Positions 41,040-49,877 of a stretch of 64,000 nucleotides of DNA are shown one piece after another. Position numbers and translations under genes: made by a program. Source of the stretch: Chthonomonas calidirosea (GTDB lineage Bacteria > Armatimonadota > Chthonomonadetes > Chthonomonadales > CAJBBX01); assembly GCA_020722705.1 (NCBI GenBank), contig DYKI01000004.1:1-64000 (forward strand), given 5' to 3'. The notes below the pieces were generated by a model that saw only the letters and a program-made list of their open reading frames with translations, had not been told where the DNA came from and searched no databases. How positions within the stretch are numbered: position 1 is the first letter of the stretch; each line of letters begins with the position of its first letter.

Positions 41040-41573
41040 TCAATCCTCGCTCTTAGCTTCTTTCCCGTCCCACGACAGGTCAGCTCGTGCCAGAGCATCA
41101 AGCGTGCCGCTCCGCCTCAGAGTCCTCCAGGCCGCCAGGAACCGGCGATGCAGGGCCTTGCGCTCAAGATACTTGCGGCGGCACAGCGCCACGAGGCCGG
41201 CCGAGCCGGCGTAATCCACCGTCATCCATGTTCCCGGCTTCCGACCGCTGCGAAGCGACTTGCGCAACTCAGCCACCATCCTGGGTGTCAGGACATCCAG
41301 ATCGTGGATCGCGCCCAGCAGTTCCTGCACCTCCTTCATCGCCTCTATGGTCTCGTTCAGCGGCTTGCCAATGACGGGCTCGAACAGCTCAAGCGTGTAG
41401 CGGAGACGCTTCGCCGCGATGCGCATGCGGTGCAGCTCATTGACGCGTGCCGGGTCGCGAGCCCACCGCTCCCATTCGAGCAGCTCCTGAACCCTTGCAG
41501 CGACGATCAGGGCGGCATTGTCGGCGATGGTGCCGCCGGGCTCAACTCCATGGACTATGTCGGAACGCCTCAT
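41040..41573 (-). CDS. CHAD domain protein, C-terminal half
   Basis: A 177-residue helical protein. VNELHRMRIAAKRLRYTLEL is the second CHAD hallmark (H-x-x-R-I-x-x-K-x-L-R), and EVQELLGAIHDLDVL the matching helix. A complete CHAD has two such four-helix units; this gene carries only the second. The first is in the gene overlapping upstream by 4 bp (ATGA). The pair probably forms one heterodimeric CHAD. Characterised CHAD domains bind inorganic polyphosphate through basic and histidine-rich surfaces. Confidence 0.82.
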   Translation of the reverse strand: MRRSDIVHGVEPGGTIADNAALIVAARVQELLEWERWARDPARVNELHRMRIAAKRLRYTLELFEPVIGKPLNETIEAMKEVQELLGAIHDLDVLTPRMVAELRKSLRSGRKPGTWMTVDYAGSAGLVALCRRKYLERKALHRRFLAAWRTLRRSGTLDALARADLSWDGKEAKSED

Positions 41574-42271
41574 GTCGTGCCTGCCTCGTCGTCCGTCACC
41601 TCAACCGATGTCGGCTCGGCCTCACGCGGTGCGCTGTCGGCGTCAGGTGTCTCATCCGCGCCAATGACGGCTCGCACCCGGTCGAATATCGCCTGCGGGT
41701 CCCTCTCGGCGAGCCGATCCAGCGCAGCGACGATATCGCCCTGTATCCGTCGCCGCTCGACGCTCCAATCTCGCACGATTTCTGTGATGACGCCGCGCTG
41801 CGAAGCGGGTATTCGGGCGGATTCGCGCGTCAACGCAAGGATCATCACGTCCAGATCCCTCGCGCGGCTCAACGAGTCGGTTACCAGCTTGACTTCCTTC
41901 TCCAACCGATAGTAGTCCGCATGACGAAAGGCAGGCTCAAACACCGACAGAGCGGCCCGCAGGCGCCGTGAGGCCACCCTCATGTCGTGGACGGCCTCGA
42001 GGCGGGTCCCCCTCCGCACCTCTCGTGCGTAAGACAGCATCTTCGCGATCCGCTCGGCAATCACATACTCGCCGTATGCGATAAAGGAGTCGCCCTGCTT
42101 CCACGCGGGTCTCTGCCCCGCCTTCTTGCGGCCTGACGGCGCTGATGTCTTCATGCCGGATTTGTTCGACATCCGCGCCTCGGCATCCTTCACCGTTCGA
42201 GAGATCCTCGTTGCCATGCGCACCGACCGTCCAGAACCAGCCGCTCCCTTTTTTCCTGAATCAGGGCTCAA
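41570..42271 (-). CDS. CHAD domain protein, N-terminal half
   Basis: A protein of up to 233 residues. A basic N-terminal tail precedes the first CHAD unit (AVHDMRVASRRLRAALSVFE, then LSRARDLDVMILAL). The C-terminus is acidic (SAPREAEPTSVEVTDDEAG), where a full CHAD would continue into its second unit. The listed start is TTG at 42271 with AAGG nearby; ATG at 42217 is equally possible. It is divergent from tetR across a 70-bp gap holding an inverted repeat. Together with the next gene it makes one CHAD equivalent. A PPK2 kinase is encoded in the same window. Confidence 0.8.
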   Translation of the reverse strand: MSPDSGKKGAAGSGRSVRMATRISRTVKDAEARMSNKSGMKTSAPSGRKKAGQRPAWKQGDSFIAYGEYVIAERIAKMLSYAREVRRGTRLEAVHDMRVASRRLRAALSVFEPAFRHADYYRLEKEVKLVTDSLSRARDLDVMILALTRESARIPASQRGVITEIVRDWSVERRRIQGDIVAALDRLAERDPQAIFDRVRAVIGADETPDADSAPREAEPTSVEVTDDEAGTT

Positions 42272-42307
42272 GACCTTGCAACGAACGCGGGCGAATGGTG
42301 GTATGAT

Positions 42308-42329
42308 TGATTGAACGTTTACTCAATCA
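42308..42329. promoter_or_regulatory. Inverted repeat, likely TetR operator
   Basis: Perfect 7-bp arms TGATTGA and TCAATCA with an 8-bp centre, ending 12 bp before the tetR start. Its size and position suit self-repression by the TetR-family regulator and control of the efflux genes that follow. It could also affect the divergent CHAD gene. Confidence 0.65.
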
Positions 42330-42341
42330 GGCAGTGAGTTA

Positions 42342-43043
42342 GTGGCAGTAAGCTCAGAAAGCCGTCGGCACATACCGCAACAGCGCAGAGAGGAGATCAT
42401 CTCCGCTGCGGTCAGTCTCTTCTGTGAGAAGGGGTACGAGGGCACGACCATCCGGGACATCGCCCGAGCGGTCGGAGTCACCGAGGGCTTACTCTACCAT
42501 TACTTTCCCAGTAAGTCGGCGCTGATCGCCGAGTGCTGGCGCCGCCGGTCGTGGCATTCTCGCGCAGTCGCCATTGTCGCAGGTGCCGGCGATCGTCCGG
42601 TCGCTTCGGTGCTGGGCGAGCTCATTCGTGACCATCTCGCATCTCTGTACGAAAACGGGCCCGCGTTTCGCATGCATGCGGCGGAGATGCTGCGGAACGG
42701 CGAGCTGGCTTCGATGAGTCAGCACTACATTCAGGAAACCCATGCCGCGATAGCGGAGTATGTACGGCGTAATCAGCGCACAGGCTGGATCCATCCCGAT
42801 GCCGATCCCGACGTGGTCGCTCATGTGATCCTGGGCACAAACACCACGTTTTTCGTGGTTCATGGCACACTACCCCCCGACCAGTGGCAAATCCATGCGT
42901 CGGACCTTGCCGCGAAGCTGACGCAGCTTCTGGTTCGATCGCTTGGCGCGCACGCCGGAGCCGAGTCGGCAGACCCTGCGCCTCCGGCATCTGGCCGTGA
43001 AAGGCGAGCCTCCATCGAGCCGCCTGCTGAGAAGGAGAGCTAA
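42342..43043 (+). CDS. TetR/AcrR family transcriptional regulator
   Basis: A 233-residue repressor. The N-terminal helix-turn-helix is canonical: IISAAVSLFCEKGYEGTTIR, DIARAVGVTEGLLYHYFPSK. The C-terminal ligand domain resembles TetR_C_11/AcrR types. The start is GTG at 42342, just after the likely operator. The stop is one base before the TolC-like gene start, so it is the first gene of the efflux operon and probably senses a pump substrate. The C-terminal tail is Ala/Pro/Glu-rich and non-conserved. Confidence 0.9.
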   Translation: MAVSSESRRHIPQQRREEIISAAVSLFCEKGYEGTTIRDIARAVGVTEGLLYHYFPSKSALIAECWRRRSWHSRAVAIVAGAGDRPVASVLGELIRDHLASLYENGPAFRMHAAEMLRNGELASMSQHYIQETHAAIAEYVRRNQRTGWIHPDADPDVVAHVILGTNTTFFVVHGTLPPDQWQIHASDLAAKLTQLLVRSLGAHAGAESADPAPPASGRERRASIEPPAEKES

Positions 43044-43044
43044 A

Positions 43045-44472
43045 ATGAAGACCCCCAACGCACTCGTGATCTGCGTCGCCCTGACGGCGGCGCTGATGTC
43101 GGCTCCGCTCTTCGCACAGACCGAGGTCCCGACGACAACACCGGGATCGAGGCCCGCTGAGCGATCCCTGACGCTTGCCGGCGCAGTGGAAGCGGCTTTG
43201 CGCAGCAGCCCCGCCCTGCAGGCATCCGGTCGTGAGGTCCTGAAGGCGCGCGGAGGCGTCAACGAGAGCCGGACCGCCTTCTTGCCAACCTTGAGCGCCG
43301 ATCTCGCCCTGACCCATCTTGATGAGGGCGTTACAGCCCAGTTGGGACCCGGTCAGACCCTCACGATTGTGAAGCAGGACCAAAAGAGCGCTTCCGTTAC
43401 CGCCGCGTTGCCGCTCGATGTCTTCGGCATGATCCGGGCAGCGACCTCGCTGTCGGAGTTCCAGTACCTGATCGCGCGGCTTGACTATAACCGCCTGCGC
43501 AACCAGCTCGTACAGGATGTTACGGCAGCCTACTACGATGTCTTGCGCACCGAGGCGTTCGTCAACGTCGCGAACCAGGCCGAGGCCAACGCACAGGAGC
43601 GCGTACGTATTTCCGAAGCCCACCTGAAAGCCGGAACCGGCACGAAGTTCGACGTTGTCCGGGCGCAGACCGAGCTGGCCAACGCCCAACAGGGCGTCCT
43701 CAGCGCGCGCAACCGCGTCTCCCTCGCACAGGCCGCGCTCAACCGACTCGTGGGTTTCGACCAGGCGACTCCACTGAAGCTTGCCGCTCCTCCCGCACAG
43801 CCGGTTGACGATTCCCTGCAGATTGATGCCGCGCTCCAAGAGGCATATCGCACACGACCCGAGGTGCTGCAAGCCGATGCAGGCATCCGGGCCGCCGAGA
43901 AGGGACTCGTCCTCGCCAACCGAAGCGTGTTGCCGAGCATCGGGCTGGCCTGGAACCTCCAGCACACTCCCGACACCGGAGCATTCGGCAAGAAGACCTC
44001 ATGGTCCGCCGTAGTTCGCGCGACGGTACCGCTCTTCGATGCGGGTCTGTCCAACGCCCGGAAACAGCAGGCTCGTGCGGGCGTCGAGGGAGCGCGGTTC
44101 AACCGACAGCAGGCGCTGGACGGAATCGCGCTCGATGTGCGGCAGGCATACCTCGACCATCGCGACGCAACCGAGCGGCTCAAAGTCGCCGAAGCAGGGC
44201 TTGTTCAGGCCACCGAAGCCTACCGTCTCGCCCAGGTGCGCTACAAGGCCGGCGTAACGATGACACCGGGCGGTTCTCCGCTGCTGGAGATCAGCGACGC
44301 TCAAACCGCGCTGACACAGGCTCAGACCAACCATATCAACGCGATGTACGACATAGAGACCGCTCGGACGCGTCTTCTGCGCGCGATCGGCCGCTTTGCG
44401 TACACCGATGCCCCGAACCCCGGGCTGTCGCGGCCTGGCGCCGCCAACGCACACAGAGATACAGCCAGGTGA
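43045..44472 (+). CDS. TolC-family outer-membrane efflux protein
   Basis: A 475-residue outer-membrane factor. A signal peptide (ALVICVALTAALMSAPLFA) is followed by two OEP repeats with long coiled-coil helices: LTLAGAVEAALRSSPALQAS, and later RVRISEAHLKAGTGTKFDVV and AYRLAQVRYKAGVTMTPGGS. It forms the trimeric channel for the RND pump. The ATG at 43045 follows AAGGAG by 8 bases, one base after the tetR stop. Its own stop overlaps a GTG that could start the next gene. Confidence 0.92.
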   Translation: MKTPNALVICVALTAALMSAPLFAQTEVPTTTPGSRPAERSLTLAGAVEAALRSSPALQASGREVLKARGGVNESRTAFLPTLSADLALTHLDEGVTAQLGPGQTLTIVKQDQKSASVTAALPLDVFGMIRAATSLSEFQYLIARLDYNRLRNQLVQDVTAAYYDVLRTEAFVNVANQAEANAQERVRISEAHLKAGTGTKFDVVRAQTELANAQQGVLSARNRVSLAQAALNRLVGFDQATPLKLAAPPAQPVDDSLQIDAALQEAYRTRPEVLQADAGIRAAEKGLVLANRSVLPSIGLAWNLQHTPDTGAFGKKTSWSAVVRATVPLFDAGLSNARKQQARAGVEGARFNRQQALDGIALDVRQAYLDHRDATERLKVAEAGLVQATEAYRLAQVRYKAGVTMTPGGSPLLEISDAQTALTQAQTNHINAMYDIETARTRLLRAIGRFAYTDAPNPGLSRPGAANAHRDTAR

Positions 44473-44483
44473 ACAAAGAACCC

Positions 44484-46055
44484 ATGATCGGCCGCCCCAT
44501 CCATCCCATCCGATCAAATGTCCTTCTCCTTGCCGGCGGGGTTCTGAGCCTCGTTGTTGCCGGGTGCGGCAGCCGGAAGCCCGCTGAGGCAAAGGCCGCC
44601 AATGCGGGCAGCAACGGCGCTGCAGTCGTCGTTGAGCCGGCCGGCTTGGGCGACATTGTGAAGACCGTCGAGGTGACGGGCGCGCTCGTGGCTCTCCAAG
44701 ATGTGACCGTCGGAGCGAGACTGGCCGGCAAGGTCGGCTCGGTCATCGTCCGAGAAGGAGACACCGTCAGCGCAGGACAGGTCGTCGCCATCATGGACAC
44801 CCGCGACTACAAGGCCCAAGTGGACGCCGCACAGGCCGCCCTCGAATCCGCCGTGACGCGGAAGGCTCAGGCTCAGGCCCAGGTGGAGCAAGCGGCCAAC
44901 CTGGTCAAGCAGGCGGAGACGAATCTTGACCTCGCCGAGCGGAGCACATCGGCAGGGCTGGAAGCGGCGCGAGCGGCTCTCACCTCGGCCGAACAGGCGC
45001 TGGCAGTTCTCCGCCAAGGGGCTCGAGCCCAGGAGCGGGAGCAAGCCGAGCAGCAAGTGCGCGCGGCTCGGGCTGCCCTGACTCGAGCGGCATCTGACCT
45101 CAAGCGTATGGAAGAGCTGGCGAAAGACCAGGCGATCTCACCGAATCAGCTCGATCAAGTGCGTGCAGCTCATGAGAGCGCCGAAGCGGCCTACCGATCT
45201 GCTCAGGAGACCCTGTCCCTTGTCAAAGAAGGCGCCCGAAAGGAAGACATCCGTCGGGGCGAGTTGGCGGTGGATCAGGCACGAGCAGGGCTGAAGAAGG
45301 CCGAGGCGGATCGCGACACCCTCAAGGTGCGCAAGGCCGATGTTGCGAATGCCCGCGCCGGACTTCGATCGGCTCAGGCTGGAGTTGAGGCCGCCGACCA
45401 GGCAGTCCGACAGGCCCGTGCCTCGGTTGTCCTCGCGACCAACAACCTTGCAGGGGCCCAAGTGCGTTCGCCAATCTCCGGATACGTGGCCGCTCGGCTT
45501 GCCGAGCCGGGGCAGCAGATCGGGGCCGGCGCGCCCATACTGCGGATCGTCGCGCCGGGAAGCGTGTACCTTCAAGCCTCTCTGTCGGAGAGTCAGTATG
45601 CCGATGTGCGCCTGGGGCAGCCGGTGACTGTCACGGTTGACGCACTGCCCGATCTCACGCTTTCGGGCCGGGTCACCCGCCTGCTTCCCGTCGCGTCGGC
45701 TGCCGCTCGCAGCTTCACGGTACGCATAGACCTGGCCCGGGGCGATCCGCGGTTGAGACCGCAGATGTTCGCCCGTGGGAAGATCGTCGTCGGTGAACGC
45801 CGCAGCGTCACTCTGGTCAACAAGGACGCCGTCCTATTCGGCGATGACGATGCGCAAGGCGTCGTCTTCGTTGTCGAGTCGTCCAAGGCCGTCGAGCGCA
45901 AGGTCCGGATCGGTTACATCAACACAAGCAAGGTTGAGATACTCGCCGGCGTCAGGCCCGGCGACAGGGTCATTGTGTCCGGACAGAACGCCCTTCAAGA
46001 CGGCGACCCGGTGACAGTGCAGGACGGGACCGCACCTCGAACGGAAGAGCAGTGA
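44484..46055 (+). CDS. RND efflux membrane fusion lipoprotein
   Basis: A 523-residue periplasmic adaptor. The signal ends in a lipobox (LSLVVAGCGS), so it is anchored as a lipoprotein. Then come VTVGARLAGKVGSVIVREGD (lipoyl half), a very long alpha-helical hairpin of about 240 residues, nearly double the usual length (EQAANLVKQAETNLDLAERS through AGLRSAQAGVEAADQAVRQA), the second lipoyl half (GAQVRSPISGYVAARLAEPG), a beta-barrel and the membrane-proximal domain. ATG 44484 is listed. A GTG at 44469, overlapping the tolC stop by 4 bp, adds five residues and is an alternative. The next gene starts 5 bp later. Confidence 0.9.
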   Translation: MIGRPIHPIRSNVLLLAGGVLSLVVAGCGSRKPAEAKAANAGSNGAAVVVEPAGLGDIVKTVEVTGALVALQDVTVGARLAGKVGSVIVREGDTVSAGQVVAIMDTRDYKAQVDAAQAALESAVTRKAQAQAQVEQAANLVKQAETNLDLAERSTSAGLEAARAALTSAEQALAVLRQGARAQEREQAEQQVRAARAALTRAASDLKRMEELAKDQAISPNQLDQVRAAHESAEAAYRSAQETLSLVKEGARKEDIRRGELAVDQARAGLKKAEADRDTLKVRKADVANARAGLRSAQAGVEAADQAVRQARASVVLATNNLAGAQVRSPISGYVAARLAEPGQQIGAGAPILRIVAPGSVYLQASLSESQYADVRLGQPVTVTVDALPDLTLSGRVTRLLPVASAAARSFTVRIDLARGDPRLRPQMFARGKIVVGERRSVTLVNKDAVLFGDDDAQGVVFVVESSKAVERKVRIGYINTSKVEILAGVRPGDRVIVSGQNALQDGDPVTVQDGTAPRTEEQ

Positions 46056-46059
46056 TCCA

Positions 46060-49000
46060 ATGTGGTTGACAAACCTGGCCATCCGCCGACCCGTCTTCAT
46101 CCTCATGCTCGTGTCGGCTCTGATCGTGCTGGGGCTGAACTCGCGCAGCAAAATGAGCGTCGAGCTCAATCCGAAGGTTGACTTCCCCTTCATCGCGGTG
46201 ATCACGGTCTATCCTGGAGCGGGCCCTCAGGAGATCGAGACACAGGTTACCAAGAAGATCGAGGACGCGGTCGCGAGCGTCAACGGAGTGAAAACAATCA
46301 CTTCGACGTCTCAGGAAGGCCAGTCGGCGGTCACAATCGAGTTCAACATCGGAGTTCAGTCGGACGTTGCCGCCGCTGACGTTCGCGAAAAGGTCAGCGC
46401 GATCAAATCTGCGCTGCCTGAAGACTCGACCGATCCCGTCGTCCTGAAGTTCGACGTGAACTCGCAGCCTATCATCTACTACGGCATGGTCGGCAAGCGG
46501 CCCAGTCGTGACGTGCGGGACATAGCCGACAACATCGTCAAGCCCAGGCTTAGCCAGATCAGCGGCATTGCAGCGGTGACGGTATCCGGCGGAGACGTCC
46601 GCGAAATCAGCATTGGCGTGAGCAAGGAGCGGCTGGACGCCTACAGGATCGGAATACAGCAGTTGGCGCAACTGATTCAGGCAAGCACGTTGAACTTCCC
46701 TGTGGGAAGGGTCATCGAAGGCAACCGGGAGTACAGCGTCAGGGTTGTTGGAGAGTTTCCGGACGTGAAGGCCATCGCCGACACCTCCCTCAGGATGCCT
46801 GACGGGCGCACTGTTCGCCTTTCGGACATCGCCACCGTTCGCGACACCGTCGAGGAGCGCCGAGACCTCAGCCGCATCAATCGTCGGGAATCCGTTGCCC
46901 TTGTCATCCAGAGGACATCTGAAGGCAACACGGTCGAAATCGGCAAGAAAGTCCGTGCCGAGATAGCGCGCCTCGAACAGGAGCTGCCTGCGGACATTGA
47001 TTTCGTCCTGAACAACGACCTCTCGGTGAACGTCGAAGACGCGGTCCATGACGTTGTCGTGAGCCTCATTCTGGGCGCCTTTCTGGCCGTCGTCGTCGTG
47101 TTCTTCTTCCTTCACAACATGCGCGGGACGCTCATCGTCGGCATCGCCATTCCCACGTCCGTCATAGCTACCTTCTTGCCCATGTACGCCTTCGGGTTCA
47201 CCCTCAACACGATGACCATGCTCGCGCTGTCGCTGGCAGTCGGCATCCTGGTGGACGACAGCATCGTCGTGCTGGAGAACATCTACCGGCACCTGGCACG
47301 AGGGGAACAACCGGTCGAGGCTGCCATCAACGGCCGGGGTGAGATCGGGCTTGCCGCGATCACGATCACGCTCACGGACGTCGTGGTCTTCGTGCCCATC
47401 GCGTTCATGGGCGGAATCGTTGGCCAGTTCTTCAAGTCCTTCGGCATTACGATCGCCTCGGCCACCCTCTTCTCGCTGCTCATGTCGTTTACCCTGACCC
47501 CCATGCTCGCCGCACGCTGGTACAAGGCTGGAGAAGCGGTTGAGGCGGAACGGGGCCTGCTTGGCATGATCAACCGGATGTATCATTGGCTCGACCGGAT
47601 CTACCGCGCCATTCTCGGATGGGCGCTCAGGTATCGCGGCATTGTCGTCTACGTCGGCAGCGGGCTGCTCGTCCTCGTCCTGCTTGCGATTGTTGCTTCG
47701 GTAGCCGGCAGCGCCATAGCAGGATCCCTGGTGACCCTCGCCATCGTGTTCGGTGTCGTCGGACTCCTGATGCTCTGGCGCTATCGGCTCGTGGGCCTGA
47801 TCGTAACAGGCGCAGGCGTCGCGGCCGTCTTCCTTGCCTTCGGCATCGGCATCGCCGCCGGTCGTCCTCTCCTGAACTTCCGGTTCGCTCCCGATCAGGA
47901 CCAGGGAACCGTGTCCATCCTCGGCGAGCTTCCAGCCGGCACCGCATTGGAAAAGACCCGGAGGGTGGCTCTCGCCATTGAAGAGATCGTCGCAGGCATG
48001 CCTGAGGTGGAGAACATCTTCACCAATGTTGGGGCATCCAGCGCCGGAAGCCGAGGAACGGCCGACGTCGGACCCCAGTACTTCTCTATGAACCTCAAGC
48101 TGCGCCCGAAAGTCAGCTTGATGGATGCGGTGAACCCATTTGCCAAGACCGAAGGCATGCGGACGCGCCCCGCTGCCAGGGTCACCGAGGACGTACGGCG
48201 CAGGATCGGCGACATACCGGGCGCGATTATCAAAGTCGCCGATGTCAGCGGGTTTCAGGGTGGCGGCGCACCGCTGCAGGTGGACCTTCTCGGCAACGAC
48301 ATGGCGAAACTGAACAGGCTCGCCTCGCAGATACTGGCCATCTTCAGGCAGACCGATGGCGTCATCAACGCTGACGTATCCAGCCGGATCGGGCGTCCGG
48401 AACAGCGGATAGAGATTGATCGAACGCGTTGCGCCGCTTACGGTCTGACCGTGGCTCAGGTGGCCCTCGCCCTGCGCACATCACTCGAGGGCGACACGAA
48501 CACGGTATACAGAGAAGCCGGCAACGAATACAAGATACGCGTCCACTTCGCCGAGCCATACCGCCGGAGCACTGCCACGCTTCCTACGATTGTCGTAGGC
48601 CAGATCGCAGGCGCCGGCGGCGTCATGGAGCCGGTTCGTCTTGGCGAGGTGGCGCGTGTGTCGCTTGCTTCAGGCCCGACGAGCATAGACCGCATGGATC
48701 GCCAGAAGCTCGTCTCAGTCACGGCCAATGTCAAGCCCGGCTTCGCACCGGGAAACCTGAGTCTGGACATCAACAAGAAGATCGCCGAAAAGAAGCTCGA
48801 CTTGTCCAACGTAACCCTGAAGTGGGGCGGAGAGAACCGTATCCAGCAGGAGGAGTCCGTGTATATGTTCTCAGCGCTGGCTCTCTCGGTTGTGCTCGTG
48901 TACATGCTGATGGCGGCACTGTTCAACAACCTTCTCTACCCGCTGGTCATCATGCTTTCGCTGCCCCAGGCCATGATCGGCGCCCTCTTGGGGCTGATGG

Positions 49001-49392
49001 TTGCCGGCCATGCGCTGACCATCGTCGCCATGATCGGCATCATCATGCTGGTCGGCCTCGTGACCAAGAACGCCATCTTGCTGGTTGACTACACCAACAC
49101 ACTCCGTGCCCGCGGCAAGACACGCACGGAGGCCATTCTCGAAGCCGGACCGACCCGATTGCGCCCAATCCTGATGACCACCATCGCGATGATCTTCGGC
49201 ATGCTGCCGACCGCGCTGGGCCTGGGCCGGGGCGCCGAGTTTCGGGCGCCATTGGCGACACCCGTGATCGGCGGCCTGATCCTCTCGACGCTGCTGACCC
49301 TGGTGGTCATACCGTGCGTCTATACGTACCTCGACGACGTCGTGGAGCTATGGGCACGGCTGCGGTATCGCCGGACGGGTGCGCCGCAATGA
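46060..49392 (+). CDS. RND efflux pump permease (HAE1/AcrB-like) with extra membrane segments
   Basis: A 1110-residue inner-membrane pump. The N-terminus WLTNLAIRRPVFILMLVSAL, the TM4 proton-relay region LALSLAVGILVDDSIVVLEN with two Asp, and the C-terminal MIGIIMLVGLVTKNAILLVD are diagnostic. In normal pumps one helix (TM7) separates the first half from FAPDQDQGTVSILGELPAG. Here residues about 525-607 contain three hydrophobic stretches (YVGSGLLVLVLLAIVASVAG, SLVTLAIVFGVVGLLML, LVGLIVTGAGVAAVFLAFGI), so two helices appear added. The even number preserves topology. The pump works with the upstream adaptor and TolC protein. Confidence 0.93.
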   Translation: MWLTNLAIRRPVFILMLVSALIVLGLNSRSKMSVELNPKVDFPFIAVITVYPGAGPQEIETQVTKKIEDAVASVNGVKTITSTSQEGQSAVTIEFNIGVQSDVAAADVREKVSAIKSALPEDSTDPVVLKFDVNSQPIIYYGMVGKRPSRDVRDIADNIVKPRLSQISGIAAVTVSGGDVREISIGVSKERLDAYRIGIQQLAQLIQASTLNFPVGRVIEGNREYSVRVVGEFPDVKAIADTSLRMPDGRTVRLSDIATVRDTVEERRDLSRINRRESVALVIQRTSEGNTVEIGKKVRAEIARLEQELPADIDFVLNNDLSVNVEDAVHDVVVSLILGAFLAVVVVFFFLHNMRGTLIVGIAIPTSVIATFLPMYAFGFTLNTMTMLALSLAVGILVDDSIVVLENIYRHLARGEQPVEAAINGRGEIGLAAITITLTDVVVFVPIAFMGGIVGQFFKSFGITIASATLFSLLMSFTLTPMLAARWYKAGEAVEAERGLLGMINRMYHWLDRIYRAILGWALRYRGIVVYVGSGLLVLVLLAIVASVAGSAIAGSLVTLAIVFGVVGLLMLWRYRLVGLIVTGAGVAAVFLAFGIGIAAGRPLLNFRFAPDQDQGTVSILGELPAGTALEKTRRVALAIEEIVAGMPEVENIFTNVGASSAGSRGTADVGPQYFSMNLKLRPKVSLMDAVNPFAKTEGMRTRPAARVTEDVRRRIGDIPGAIIKVADVSGFQGGGAPLQVDLLGNDMAKLNRLASQILAIFRQTDGVINADVSSRIGRPEQRIEIDRTRCAAYGLTVAQVALALRTSLEGDTNTVYREAGNEYKIRVHFAEPYRRSTATLPTIVVGQIAGAGGVMEPVRLGEVARVSLASGPTSIDRMDRQKLVSVTANVKPGFAPGNLSLDINKKIAEKKLDLSNVTLKWGGENRIQQEESVYMFSALALSVVLVYMLMAALFNNLLYPLVIMLSLPQAMIGALLGLMVAGHALTIVAMIGIIMLVGLVTKNAILLVDYTNTLRARGKTRTEAILEAGPTRLRPILMTTIAMIFGMLPTALGLGRGAEFRAPLATPVIGGLILSTLLTLVVIPCVYTYLDDVVELWARLRYRRTGAPQ

Positions 49393-49551
49393 TGGATGCT
49401 CTAACCCACAGCAAGACGGCGCGGCATACCGAGGTATCCGGTCGGAGCCGCGAAGGTCGCCTCACAGAGGCCATGCAGTTGACACCGCCCATGACAACGA
49501 CACGGAGGCCGCCTGAGGCATCCGCCACATGCACTTCGGCGAGAAGGTGAT

Positions 49552-49845
49552 ATGATGCGACTACTGTTCATCGTCTGTGAAGCCAATGTTGACGAGCGGA
49601 TCATGGAGTTCATTGCCCAGGCCGGCGCCACGGGGTACACACGCCTGACCGACGCATTCGGCAATGGAGAGCATGGACGGCGTGAAGGGTCGCCGATCTG
49701 GCCAGGGCTGAACTCGGTGATCTTCGCTGCTGTGACCGATGAGCAAGCCGAAAGGTTGACCGAACTCATCGAGGGACTGCGGGTCGAGCGGGCACACCGG
49801 GTCGCCATCCGGGTCTTCTCCGTTCCGGCAGAACAACTCGTGTAG
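49552..49845 (+). CDS. PII-like ferredoxin-fold protein linked to an RND pump
   Basis: A 97-residue protein resembling PII/PG0823-like small regulators: RLLFIVCEANVDERIMEFIA, TRLTDAFGNGEHGRREGSP, IFAAVTDEQAERLTELIEGL. The beta-alpha-beta repeats and glycine-rich T-loop-like middle fit a trimeric PII fold. It is 160 bp downstream of the RND gene on the same strand. PII-like partners are known beside some metal and RND transporters (for example DUF3240 by CusA). The ATG at 49552 or 49555 follows AAGGTGA. What it senses is unknown. Confidence 0.7.
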   Translation: MMRLLFIVCEANVDERIMEFIAQAGATGYTRLTDAFGNGEHGRREGSPIWPGLNSVIFAAVTDEQAERLTELIEGLRVERAHRVAIRVFSVPAEQLV

Positions 49846-49864
49846 GATCGCCGCGCACTGCGCG

Positions 49865-49870
49865 TATAAT
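49865..49870 (+). promoter_or_regulatory. TATAAT element for the kinase gene
   Basis: A perfect TATAAT ends 7 bp before the GTG at 49878. The predicted transcription start would coincide with that GTG, making the mRNA leaderless. No good -35 is visible. Confidence 0.5.
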
Positions 49871-49877
49871 CCGATAG

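Noticed and set aside
45970..47586. A 538-codon minus-strand open frame opposite the RND gene
   Set aside because: Long antisense frames are common in GC-rich genes; its His/Asp-rich product has no domain and the plus-strand gene is certain.
49389..49550. A 53-codon open frame between the RND and PII-like genes, starting at an ATGA overlap
   Set aside because: Its Thr/Arg/Pro-rich product resembles nothing, it has no ribosome-binding site, and it may be only the space before the PII-like gene.
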